64,000 nucleotides of DNA from Anderseniella sp963787895 (GTDB lineage: Bacteria; Pseudomonadota; Alphaproteobacteria; Rhizobiales; Aestuariivirgaceae), in NCBI GenBank assembly GCA_963787895.1, contig CAWBEX010000001.1, positions 496,001-560,000 of the forward strand, written 5' to 3'. Under the pieces are notes generated by a model. It made no database searches. It saw only the letters and a program-made list of their open reading frames with translations, and was not told the DNA's origin. Positions within the stretch are counted from its first letter, which is position 1. Each line of letters begins with the position of its first letter. A program made the translations under genes and the position numbers. Positions 28,685-35,768 of this stretch are shown here, one piece after another.

Positions 28685-29897
28685 ATGCCCCGCATCACCA
28701 AACGCTCTGTTGACGCCGCAACCCCTGACACCAAGGACGCCTATCTCTGGGATGATGAGCTGAAGGGCTTTGGCCTGAAGACGACACCAGCCGGAAAGAA
28801 GGTGTACCTGGTCCAATACCGCATTGGTGGACGCAACGGCCGCACCCGGCGTGTGACCATCGGCGCGCACGGCACCCTGACACCAGAACAGGCGAGAGTT
28901 GAAGCCCGCAGGGTGTTGGGACAGATTGCATCTGGAGCGGACCCGGCTGCTGAACGTGACAGCCGCAAGGCTGATACACAGCGTTTGGCGCGCTGCTGGA
29001 GCGCTTCTTGACAGAACATGCGGACGCCAAGCTGAAAGCACAGTTCATCGAGCGAATACCGCCGCATCGCTGCCCTGTACATTCTGCCCAGCCTTCGCCA
29101 TCGCCGCATCAATGACGTGGCGCGCAAGACATTGCCAAGCTGCATCACTCCATGCGCGACAAGCCATATCAGGCAAACCGTTGCCTTGCCCTGCTTTCCA
29201 AGTTCTTCAACTGGACCGAGAAGCACGGTTTCCGGCCTGACTGGTCAAACCCTTGCCGCCATATCGACAAGTACAAGGAACACAAACGGGAACGCTTCCT
29301 GAGTGAGACGGAAATTGTCAGGCTCAGCGAGACGTTGACCGACGCGCAACAGAACGGCTCTGCGTCACCTTGGATTATTGCCGCAATCCGCCTGCTGTTG
29401 CTGACGGGTGCGCGGCATTCGGAAATTCTCACGCTCAAATGGGATTGGGTGGATTTCGAGCAAGCCTGCATCCACCTGCCAGACAGCAAGACCGGCGCAA
29501 AGACCGTCTATCTCAATGCCCCTGCCCTAGAGGTGCTGGCGAACCTGCCCCGCATTGAAGGCAACCCGCATGTCATCTGTGGCGAGAAGGAAGGCGCACA
29601 TCTGGTCAACTTGCAAAAGGCTGGAAACGGCTTCGCACCGCCGCCGGACTGGCGGATGTTCGCATTCATGACTTGCGCCATAGCTTCGCCTCCGTGGCCG
29701 TCGCCAGCGGCATGTCCCTGCCCTTGATCGGCGCACTGCTGGGCCATTCCCAGCCCGCCACAACGGCCCGCTATGCACACTTGTCCAGCGACCCACTGAG
29801 GGCTGCAAACGAATCAATCGGCGCGAAACTGACCAACTCTATTCGCGCAAACCGCCCCACATTATCAAAAGTCAAGAAAAAGAGATATTCTGAATAA
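28685..29897 (+). pseudogene. P4-type tyrosine integrase broken by several frameshifts
   Basis: The pieces together spell a complete P4-family integrase of about 400 residues. The N-terminal DUF4102 domain is MPRITKRSVDAATPD to IGAHGTLTPEQARVEAR. The core-binding part contains RINDVARK and SKFFNWTEKHGF. The catalytic part keeps the first arginine in LLLTGARHSEI, HDLRHSFAS, the histidine in LLGHSQ and the tyrosine in TTARYAHLS. Reading it requires about four frame changes: near 28975-28986, 29032-29045, 29125-29135 and 29615-29630. All catalytic residues survive. That many indels suggests a dead gene, but other frameshifts in this window leave sequence error possible. It starts 163 bases inside the left att repeat. 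Confidence 0.82.
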
Positions 29898-29952
29898 CTA
29901 ATTGATTTCAATCATTCTCCTCGCCTGAATTCACAAGCTGTCTACAGGTGCA

Positions 29953-29961
29953 TTATCCACA
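29953..29961 (+). promoter_or_regulatory. DnaA box
   Basis: This is an exact TTATCCACA in the 190-base gap between the integrase and the AlpA-like gene. A single box is weak evidence for replication control of the element. The rest of that gap shows no gene. Confidence 0.3.
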
Positions 29962-30087
29962 GTTTTGCACGAAACAGTGGAAAGCTGATTAGCCGGACAG
30001 TTTAGTGCTTCGCTGCGATGATTTCAGCAGGTATCAAAGCTACAGGCCTGGTTTGCTATCAGGCTACCTGCAATCATTCAGGAAAGG

Positions 30088-30855
30088 ATGAGTATGGACT
30101 ACATCAATACACGACAGGCAGCAGCCTCATATGGGTTGTCTGTATCATGGCTGAGCAAGCTTAGGGTCACAGGCAATGGCCCCAAATTTCTGAAATGCTC
30201 CAAACGAGTTCTATACCGCCGCGATGAGTTTGAGCAGTGGCTTGACTTCTCATTCCCGACAATCAACATCGGAGAACAACTAGTGCATCAAAAAGAAAAC
30301 GGACTGACGAGGGTGCAACCTCGCCAGCCCAACCCAGAAAACCCACCAATCGCAAAATTAGAAGGATACCGGTTTAATGAAGATACCTTCACCAGACCCA
30401 AATTTCAACAAGAGTTCTCTAGGGCAAAGGGCCGCAACTCATCACCACCCAACCAACCATCGCGCCGCCCACAAACTCGCAAGAAAAACCGGCCTGCCGT
30501 TTCCTCTGGTCAGAGCGCATCTGGAACAAGCGGGGCTAGGGTTGGAGGGCGACAGATGGTGAGGCTGGAATTTTTCGCATCGTTCGCAAGTCAGCCAGCG
30601 CGGCCACCAGTGCATGTTTCTGGTCGCGACGCCTGGGCATTACAGGAACTCGTTTCCGCCGCCCAGCGAGGCTGTACACCAATTGATAACCCAGCCCCAC
30701 GTTGGTCTGGGTATGTCTTCAACCTTCGGCAAATGGGGTTTGACATAGAAACCGTGCATGAAGCTCACGCTGGGCCATTTCCCGGCACACATGCGCGATA
30801 TGTGTTGCGGAGTGAAGTGCTACTAACTCCAGTAAAAGAGGAGGAAGTTGCATGA
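30088..30855 (+). CDS. AlpA-like HTH / winged-helix locus of the element
   Basis: One open frame of 255 residues runs through this stretch. Residues 1-55 (YINTRQAAASYGLSVSWLSKL, RRDEFEQWLDF) are an AlpA/excisionase-type helix-turn-helix, usually a stand-alone protein of about 65 residues. The last 100 residues, from MVRLEFFASFASQPARPP, form a separate compact domain (WSGYVFNLRQMGFDIETVHE) resembling a winged helix. The middle looks poorly ordered. A second frame over 30377-30562 encodes RAAHKLARKTGLPFPLVRAHL and ends in a TGA that overlaps an ATG at 30556, which is how separate genes are usually arranged in such elements. So this may be two or three genes rather than one fusion. The product probably controls excision or replication. 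Confidence 0.55.
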   Translation: MSMDYINTRQAAASYGLSVSWLSKLRVTGNGPKFLKCSKRVLYRRDEFEQWLDFSFPTINIGEQLVHQKENGLTRVQPRQPNPENPPIAKLEGYRFNEDTFTRPKFQQEFSRAKGRNSSPPNQPSRRPQTRKKNRPAVSSGQSASGTSGARVGGRQMVRLEFFASFASQPARPPVHVSGRDAWALQELVSAAQRGCTPIDNPAPRWSGYVFNLRQMGFDIETVHEAHAGPFPGTHARYVLRSEVLLTPVKEEEVA

Positions 30856-31361
30856 GGGACTTTAACAAGGTTTCTCCAACCTTGTGGCAGTCCAGCCGGT
30901 TTATGGACCTCCCGTCAGACGACGGGAGGCTCCTGTACTTGTATCTGCTGACTTGCCCTCACCAGAATAGCGCCGGATGCTGTTGGCTTCCTAACGGGTA
31001 CGCCTGCAATGACCTACGATGGAACATTGAACGCTATACCACGGCTCGACAAACGCTGGTCGCAAGCAACTTGATTCAAAGTGATGATGAAAGCCAGGTC
31101 ATCTTCATAGAGAGGTGGTTCAGGCATAACCCACCAATGAATCCAAGCCACCTAATGGGAATTGAGCGAGCGCTGGAGCACGTACCGTCTCCTGCATTGC
31201 GTATGGCTGCTCAGGAGGCATTAGACGCGGCCTGTGAAGCTATAGAACTGGCAAAGGCCGCAAAGGCCCAGCGAAGAAAACAAACTGTGCCGCCCGCATC
31301 TAATGCGACGGGTATTGGCAATTCGCAACTCCTGAACACCAAGTACATGGCAAGAGGATAA
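30852..31361 (+). CDS. Element protein resembling a phage replisome organiser N-domain
   Basis: A 169-residue protein starting MRDFNKVSPTLWQSSRFMDL, followed by SDDGRLLYLYLLTCPHQNSAG. This start resembles the N-terminal winged-helix domain of phage replication organisers and DnaD-like proteins. The tail is Lys/Ala-rich (AIELAKAAKAQRRKQ). Its ATG overlaps the previous stop (ATGA), so it is coupled to the HTH gene. A role in replication of the element is inferred; a plain DNA-binding protein is equally possible. Confidence 0.55.
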   Translation: MRDFNKVSPTLWQSSRFMDLPSDDGRLLYLYLLTCPHQNSAGCCWLPNGYACNDLRWNIERYTTARQTLVASNLIQSDDESQVIFIERWFRHNPPMNPSHLMGIERALEHVPSPALRMAAQEALDAACEAIELAKAAKAQRRKQTVPPASNATGIGNSQLLNTKYMARG

Positions 31362-31396
31362 ACAAGCATTTGTTGCTCTCTCAAGTACACCGTGCG

Positions 31397-31418
31397 GACA
31401 CTGTGTCGAGACAGTGTC
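31397..31418. repeat. Inverted repeat in a 336-base gene-free stretch
   Basis: GACACTGT and ACAGTGTC are separated by 6 bases. It lies in the stretch 31362-31697, which has no convincing gene and is followed by a purine-rich run of GAC/AGA repeats. It may be an operator; no partner is identified. Confidence 0.4.
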
Positions 31419-31697
31419 GACATACAAGACAGAGACTAGACTCAGACGGAGACCGGACCAGACTGTGACAAAGACAAAACTGAAACTAAAACTGAGAGCG
31501 CGGTTTTGAGGAAATTCATCATTGATCACAAGCGGCCCTACCTCTGACAAGGCATTTGTTGTTGAATTCCTATAAAGACCCGACATTCAAACGGTTAAGA
31601 ATGCGATTGAAGTCTGATCGAATCACTATATCAATTAAGGCTATTCCGGCTCATCAAAATGCATAGCCGGTTTTCGTGCAGAAAAGGATAGACTTTC

Positions 31698-31805
31698 ATG
31701 GCCACGAAAAAACCTGCGGCTAAGACAAAACCTGCCGCCAAGACAAAACCTGCCGCCAAGACAAAACCTGCGGCAAAACGCGGTGCAAAACCAAAGAGCA
31801 AATAG
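31698..31805 (+). CDS. Tiny Lys/Ala/Pro-repeat basic protein, histone H1-tail-like
   Basis: A 35-residue protein beginning MATKKP and continuing with three tandem AAKTKP units, then AAKRGAKPKSK. The repeat unit is 18 bp (31716-31769). About a third of the residues are lysine or arginine. This composition is that of histone H1 C-terminal tails and bacterial H1-like DNA-binding proteins. A ribosome site AAAAGGATAG precedes the ATG. It is too short for most gene finders. DNA or RNA compaction on the element is a reasonable guess; no folded domain is present. Confidence 0.6.
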   Translation: MATKKPAAKTKPAAKTKPAAKTKPAAKRGAKPKSK

Positions 31806-31891
31806 GCGGATATTGTTTCAATTAGCATACCAGACAGGCGGGTTCGGCGTGAAACCGGGCTGTGGGAAGCATCTGGGCAAGCACAAATAGT

Positions 31892-31926
31892 GAAGGCCAC
31901 CAAGGAGGGGTAACCCGGCGGCCTTC
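31892..31926 (+). terminator. Possible hairpin terminator in a 326-base gene-free stretch
   Basis: GAAGGCC and GGCCTTC form a 7-bp outer stem with an inner GGGTAACCC. The T-tract is weak. Nothing else is seen in 31806-32131 apart from the cytochrome promoter region. Confidence 0.3.
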
Positions 31927-32131
31927 TTCAAGGTCGTTTGCAGGGATAATTCACAGGGGGACCTTGATGATTATGCAAATAGATCAGGATTTGCGCGGCT
32001 TTGCATTGATTTGCATCACCTGCCAGCGTCAGAAATTATGTTACAATCTGAAAGTCCAGAAGCAGATTGCAGCCGCTTTATAGTGTCCAATGCAAACTGA
32101 CTGCCTCAGACATTGAGCAGAAGGGCTTTGA

Positions 32132-32473
32132 ATGTACACAAAGGCGAGAACAGGACTTGCAGCAGTGACGCTGGTTTACGGCCTGCTATCTGCTGCATCA
32201 ATTGTAGCGGCGGCTGAGTTGGGGGATATAGATGCAGGCCTGAAATTTGCGACACAAAATTGCGCAGAATGTCATGACATCACATCGCGAAATCTGATGA
32301 GTACCGCATCAGGTGTTCCAACTTTCTACGTGGTCGCAAACACCTCTGGCATTTCACGAACATCACTGCTCGTCTGGATGCAGTCGTCTCATCGCAAAAT
32401 GCCCAACCTGATGGTTGAAGATCAAGACCTAGATGACGTTATCGCTTATATCCTTAGCCTCAAGGAAAAATAG
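32132..32473 (+). CDS. Small periplasmic c-type cytochrome
   Basis: A 113-residue monohaem cytochrome c. Residues 1-28 are a signal peptide (GLAAVTLVYGLLSAASIVAAA). CAECH (Cys44, Cys47, His48) binds haem covalently and the distal methionine is probably in KMPNLMVE near residue 90. Such proteins shuttle electrons in the periplasm. It is cargo in the tRNA-Lys element and stands alone, with gaps on both sides. Haem attachment would rely on host cytochrome c maturation. AAGGGC lies upstream of the ATG. Confidence 0.85.
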   Translation: MYTKARTGLAAVTLVYGLLSAASIVAAAELGDIDAGLKFATQNCAECHDITSRNLMSTASGVPTFYVVANTSGISRTSLLVWMQSSHRKMPNLMVEDQDLDDVIAYILSLKEK

Positions 32474-32532
32474 GCAACATCTCGGCGACCCGTGTCTCGG
32501 ACTATTCACAATCGGCTCACAAGCCATTTCAG

Positions 32533-32606
32533 AGTCCACCAGCGCGTGAAACGGCTTGCAGAGTCCAAGACAACTGAATCGGCATAACACGCGTCAGTGA
32601 CTCTCT
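32533..32606. repeat. Imperfect 75-80 bp direct repeat, copy 1
   Basis: It begins GAGTCCACCAGCGC, continues GAAACGGCTTGC and GAGTCC, and ends GCGTCAGTGACTCTCT. It matches 33451-33530 at both ends with a diverged centre. It lies in the gap after the cytochrome gene. Confidence 0.5.
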
Positions 32607-32703
32607 AATTGGCTTGTAGGCGCTACCTGCCTGCCATCAGCTCTTGATGGTGTCGCAAGCGTTTGAATAGCTGTCCATGAGAGTAAGCTATGGCGCAGTC
32701 TGT

Positions 32704-32949
32704 CTATTCCAGATACCCGATTTCACCGGCCTGGAACAATATATCTGGCTCTCCATACTCACCCAGGTCCGGTGCAGCAGTTCGCGCCCAGGCAATGACT
32801 CCTGCATGTTTGTCAACCAATCCCTGCGCTATACGAATAGCGCGCTCTGAGCTGTCTAATTGCATTGGTTCACTCGACGCAATCAATTCACCTGTTTCTG
32901 GATCAGCGTCATATGTCATGACGACTACTAGACGTGCGGGTGTGTTCAT
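32704..32949 (-). CDS. Small hypothetical protein
   Basis: An 81-residue soluble acidic protein starting MNTPARLVVVMTYDADPETGE, containing IRIAQGLVDKHAGVIAWAR and ending AGEIGYLE. I do not recognise it. A good ribosome site (CAGGAAAT) precedes ATG 32949. It is the only minus-strand gene in this part of the element besides the cNMP protein, and it is flanked by the two copies of the imperfect direct repeat. Confidence 0.6.
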   Translation of the reverse strand: MNTPARLVVVMTYDADPETGELIASSEPMQLDSSERAIRIAQGLVDKHAGVIAWARTAAPDLGEYGEPDILFQAGEIGYLE

Positions 32950-33108
32950 ATTTATATTTCCTGCAAGCGCACCTGATGGTCACTATAACCTCAAAAGCGT
33001 CCAAACAAAAAAAGGAAGCAGAGTGTTCAAGACCTAAATAAAGCCATTCTAGTAAGCCATGGTTCAGCGGTCCGGTCATTCTGGCCGGCCAAAAGGGAGG
33101 AAAACTTG

Positions 33109-33351
33109 ATGAACAAGTTTATATTAGCATTCGTTGTGGTTGGCTTTCTTTCCATTCCAGCGGTGGCTAGTCAGTGTCCAGGTGACATGTCAAAGATTGA
33201 TGCTGCTATGGAGACTGCACAACTGTCTGACGCAGATAAGGCCAAGGTAACGGAGCTTCGTGCCAAAGGAGAAGAACTTCATAGCTCAGGCGACCACGCT
33301 GAGTCCGTAAAGACCCTTGGAGAAGCCAAAACTATTCTTGGTATCGAGTAA
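33109..33351 (+). CDS. Small exported helical protein
   Basis: An 80-residue protein with a signal peptide (FILAFVVVGFLSIPAVAS) and a short helical mature part holding one cysteine (SQCPGDMSK) and repeats of charged helix (DKAKVTELRAKGEELHSSGDH). Family unknown; it looks like a small periplasmic protein. GGGAGG precedes ATG 33109, and a strong terminator lies 48 bases past the stop, so it is a single-gene transcript. Confidence 0.65.
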   Translation: MNKFILAFVVVGFLSIPAVASQCPGDMSKIDAAMETAQLSDADKAKVTELRAKGEELHSSGDHAESVKTLGEAKTILGIE

Positions 33352-33398
33352 GTTTTTGCTGCTGCTTAGATGGGCTAGAATGCAACACTGTCACATCT

Positions 33399-33428
33399 CC
33401 CCGGGTATCAAGCCCGGGGTTTTGTTTG
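33399..33428 (+). terminator. Rho-independent terminator
   Basis: CCCCGGG and CCCGGGG enclose 7 bases and are followed by TTTTGTTT. It is nearly identical in design to the terminator at 34380. Confidence 0.85.
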
Positions 33429-33450
33429 AGTTGACCGAGAGGCCCCGCAC

Positions 33451-33530
33451 GACTCCACCAGCGCACGAAACGGCTTGCCGAGTCCCTTGGCCATCGGAAA
33501 TGCCAAAACCTGCGTCAGAGACGCTCTGGG
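33451..33530. repeat. Imperfect 75-80 bp direct repeat, copy 2
   Basis: It is related to 32533-32606. The 3' part forms its own hairpin GCGTC-AGA-GACGC and runs into a tract of ten G residues at 33528-33537. Confidence 0.5.
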
Positions 33531-33589
33531 GGGGGGGCGGAGAGACCTCACCTAGGTAGGGAATGCGTCTTCTCAATTGATTGTTGTTT

Positions 33590-34009
33590 CTATTCGAATG
33601 TGTAACCAGCTTTTTCGATATGCTCAGCGATACGTTTCCCTAGGTCTGGCAAGTCATTGATCATTTTGTTCAGCACATCCTTTGGGATTCTTAGAACGTC
33701 TACATCGGTCCTGGCCGTCACAGTCGCTGCACGCCCTGTGTTTCTCATCACTGCAATCTCGCCAAACAACGCATGTTGATGAAGTTCGCGAACATGCTTG
33801 GAAATCTCTCCGGTGGATATCGAAATATCAACAACGCCTTCCATCAGAACATAAGCGGCATCGCCAGCATTTCCTTGCTGCAATATAACCTCACCAGCAT
33901 CATAGCTGATGCGTTCACTCATGAGCGCAAGAAGTTCCAATTTTTTGGGGTTGAGCTCAGCGAAGGGAGGCACCTCACGGAGGAAAATCATTTCATCATG
34001 AATAGTCAT
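33590..34009 (-). CDS. Cyclic-nucleotide-binding domain protein without DNA-binding domain
   Basis: A 139-residue protein that is a single CRP-type sensor domain. It starts MTIHDEMIFLREVPPFAEL, has the beta-roll and the phosphate-binding cassette as LFGEIAVMRNTGRAATVTA near residues 82-100, and ends with a short helix (LGKRIAEHIEKAGYTFE). There is no helix-turn-helix, so it is not itself a transcription factor. Its cassette keeps the Glu and Arg typical of cAMP or cGMP binders. It is divergent from a small gene across a region with a perfect CRP-like palindrome. Confidence 0.8.
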   Translation of the reverse strand: MTIHDEMIFLREVPPFAELNPKKLELLALMSERISYDAGEVILQQGNAGDAAYVLMEGVVDISISTGEISKHVRELHQHALFGEIAVMRNTGRAATVTARTDVDVLRIPKDVLNKMINDLPDLGKRIAEHIEKAGYTFE

Positions 34010-34106
34010 TTGCTACTATTGACCATCCCCGTTTGATTGGTCCGATTTGAATGTTAATATATGGGCGGCCTTTGCTGCAATGGCCTTTACCTACCCTGCA
34101 TTCGCA

Positions 34107-34124
34107 ATGTGATGAAGCTCACAT
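34107..34124. promoter_or_regulatory. Perfect CRP-type palindrome
   Basis: ATGTGA-TGAAGC-TCACAT matches the classical CRP consensus TGTGA-N6-TCACA exactly. It lies between the divergent cNMP-domain gene (start 34009) and the small gene at 34198. A CRP/FNR family protein of the host is the likely binder. Confidence 0.6.
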
Positions 34125-34197
34125 CCGACGGCTACCTATTGGGCGATAGTCATCACGTCAAGACGGCACATAATCCTAACCCCCAAGGAATACAGCC

Positions 34198-34353
34198 ATG
34201 ACCACGCAGCACCACATCAGCTTCACAAGAGTTGTTTTAAGTTCAACTCAGCGGTTGTTCCGTTCCAACGAGAAACAAAGCCTGTTGGCTGCCAATTACA
34301 TCGATGCACATACGGCAAGAGATATTGGCATCAATGCATTTAGATTGAACTGA
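34198..34353 (+). CDS. 51-residue hypothetical protein
   Basis: A short protein starting MTTQHHISFTRVVLSSTQRL and ending IDAHTARDIGINAFRLN. The ending loosely resembles the DUF1127/YjiS pattern (RDIG motif near the C-terminus), but I would not assign it. CAAGGAAT lies ahead of the ATG, the CRP-like site is about 75 bases upstream, and a strong terminator follows at 34380. This promoter-gene-terminator arrangement supports a real gene. Confidence 0.5.
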   Translation: MTTQHHISFTRVVLSSTQRLFRSNEKQSLLAANYIDAHTARDIGINAFRLN

Positions 34354-34379
34354 ACCTCCCAATCTAATCTGCAAGAGTT

Positions 34380-34409
34380 CCCCGGGCCGCAAACCCGGGG
34401 TTTTTGTTT
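34380..34409 (+). terminator. Rho-independent terminator
   Basis: CCCCGGG and CCCGGGG enclose 7 bases and are followed by TTTTTGTTT, 27 bases after the 51-residue gene. Confidence 0.85.
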
Positions 34410-34496
34410 GGCTGAGACCAGAAAAGGGCTCATAGTGTTGTTCTGCCCACGCATGTGTCTGTACTGCTGTGGGTGCTTTCCAGGAAGGAAACTCCA

Positions 34497-34829
34497 ATGC
34501 CATTCTATATGTTTCAAGGTCGTTACACCGCTGCCGCCCTCAAAGCTATGGTTGACAACCCTCAAGACCGAGAAGCGGCGGCTCGTCCACTGATTGAAGC
34601 CATTGGCGGCAAACTCCATCACCTGTTCTTCTGTTTTGGATCAGAAGACATTGTTGCGTTGATCGAGGCTCCTGATGATAAGGCTATGGCGGCTGGCGCA
34701 TTGGCTGTTGGTGCCTCTGGCGCTATGTCCGGTGGCGCAACGACCAAACTGATGACTGCTGGTGAAGCAATGCAGGCAATGGCAGCTGCCAAGAAGGCTT
34801 CAGCAAGCTATAAACCCGCAACGGGCTAA
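34497..34829 (+). CDS. GYD domain protein
   Basis: A 110-residue protein starting MPFYMFQGRYTAAALKAMV and containing AIGGKLHHLFFCFGSEDIVALIEAPDD, which is the GYD domain, a ferredoxin-like small fold of unknown role related to dimeric alpha-beta barrel proteins. The C-terminal third is Ala/Gly/Met-rich. AGGAAGGAAA gives a strong ribosome site. It is another cargo gene of the element. Confidence 0.8.
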   Translation: MPFYMFQGRYTAAALKAMVDNPQDREAAARPLIEAIGGKLHHLFFCFGSEDIVALIEAPDDKAMAAGALAVGASGAMSGGATTKLMTAGEAMQAMAAAKKASASYKPATG

Positions 34830-34987
34830 TTCTGCATCTTGCAACCTGTACAAAGTCACTGACCAAAGTATCTGCAGGAGGTTTCTTCGTGGAGCGCCTG
34901 TCTTGGGTTATATGACTGGAGTGGCCAAGCACTCAATATCTGCTCGTTTTAGCAAGGAATATCAATTGCCACAGGATTTCGATAAAT

Positions 34988-35638
34988 ATGGGTGGGTTCG
35001 GTTCAGGTAGGCAAGGCTCGCTGCCGGTCATAGAAGATGGCTTGAAGCTGGACTTGCGGCGTTTGCGTAAACAAGGCCAGTTTGTTCCGAATGCCCCCCT
35101 CGCTAGCGGAAACCTGGTCTGGTCCTACACTCATTCCGACGAGAAGGTCGCGAACATTGGCTACAGCTTCTGCTCTTACGGGCATAATCCGTGGTTCAGG
35201 GTTCAATATACATCGACTCCGTATGGCGAAGAACCAGTTCGTGTCGATGAGAAGTTTGAGCTAGAACGCTTCGCCCAGCCCTTCGGTGGGTATCGCTGGT
35301 ACTTCATCTGCCCACAATCAAGAAGGCGCGCCCAGTGCCTTTACAAACCGCCTGGGGCCACTCGCTTCCGTTCCCGTCATGGGTTCAGAGTTCCATTGCA
35401 ATATCGTTCGCAAAGCGAAGACACCACCTCACGGCACATAAGCCAAATGCACAAGGTTACTGACAAGGTGCTGGACGCTGGGCCACGTGAATGGCGAGAG
35501 AAATATCGAAACTGGGATTTTCCACCAAAGCCGCCTGGAATGCACTGGGGCACTTACCAGCGCTTGGAAGCTAGACATGACTGGTACGATACAATGAGCG
35601 CGGCGGCGATTTGCGAGCGTCTCAAGCTGTTTGGTTAG
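34988..35638 (+). CDS. MGGFGSGR-type protein with eroded zinc ribbon
   Basis: A 216-residue protein with the start MGGFGSGRQGSLPVIEDGL, shared by a family of mobile-element hypothetical proteins that usually carry paired CxxC zinc ribbons. Here the expected metal region reads FICPQSRRRAQCLYKPP then FRSRHGFRVPLQYRSQ: the spacing is kept but most cysteines have become Ser, Arg or Val. So metal binding is probably lost. Function unknown. It is the last gene before the right att repeat. Confidence 0.6.
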   Translation: MGGFGSGRQGSLPVIEDGLKLDLRRLRKQGQFVPNAPLASGNLVWSYTHSDEKVANIGYSFCSYGHNPWFRVQYTSTPYGEEPVRVDEKFELERFAQPFGGYRWYFICPQSRRRAQCLYKPPGATRFRSRHGFRVPLQYRSQSEDTTSRHISQMHKVTDKVLDAGPREWREKYRNWDFPPKPPGMHWGTYQRLEARHDWYDTMSAAAICERLKLFG

Positions 35639-35655
35639 CGCCAAACCAATGCCGC

Positions 35656-35675
35656 GTGCTTACTATGCGCTTACT
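35656..35675. promoter_or_regulatory. Integrase arm-type sites, right end
   Basis: GTGCTTACT at 35656 and GCGCTTACT at 35667 are direct repeats 11 bp apart, the same motif and spacing as at 28640-28659. Confidence 0.6.
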
Positions 35676-35717
35676 AGCCCCAGAGGGGATGGCGAAAAAA
35701 TCGTCTAACTTATTGAA

Positions 35718-35768
35718 AAGCTTGGTGGGCGCACGGGGATTCGAACCCAGGACCGTCTGATTAAGAGT
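35718..35768 (-). repeat. Right att repeat inside tRNA-Lys
   Basis: It is identical over 51 bp to 28471-28521. It covers the 3' half of the intact tRNA, so integration preserved the gene. Confidence 0.92.

Larger units (their letters stand above)
28471..35768. mobile_element. 7.2-kb integrated element in tRNA-Lys(CTT)
   Basis: The element is bounded by two identical 51-bp copies (28471-28521 and 35718-35768). The right copy forms the 3' part of an intact tRNA-Lys gene and the left copy is an orphan tRNA fragment. Inside are a tyrosine integrase next to the left end, paired arm-type sites near both ends, an AlpA-like HTH gene, and small cargo genes. This is the standard signature of integration at a tRNA 3' end. 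No relaxase, capsid or plasmid partition gene is visible, so it is not self-transmissible from its own content. Confidence 0.88.

Noticed and set aside
31211..31586. Minus-strand frames (70 and 121 codons) in the element's gene-free stretch
   Set aside because: They overlap the plus-strand replication-like gene and have low-complexity sequence.
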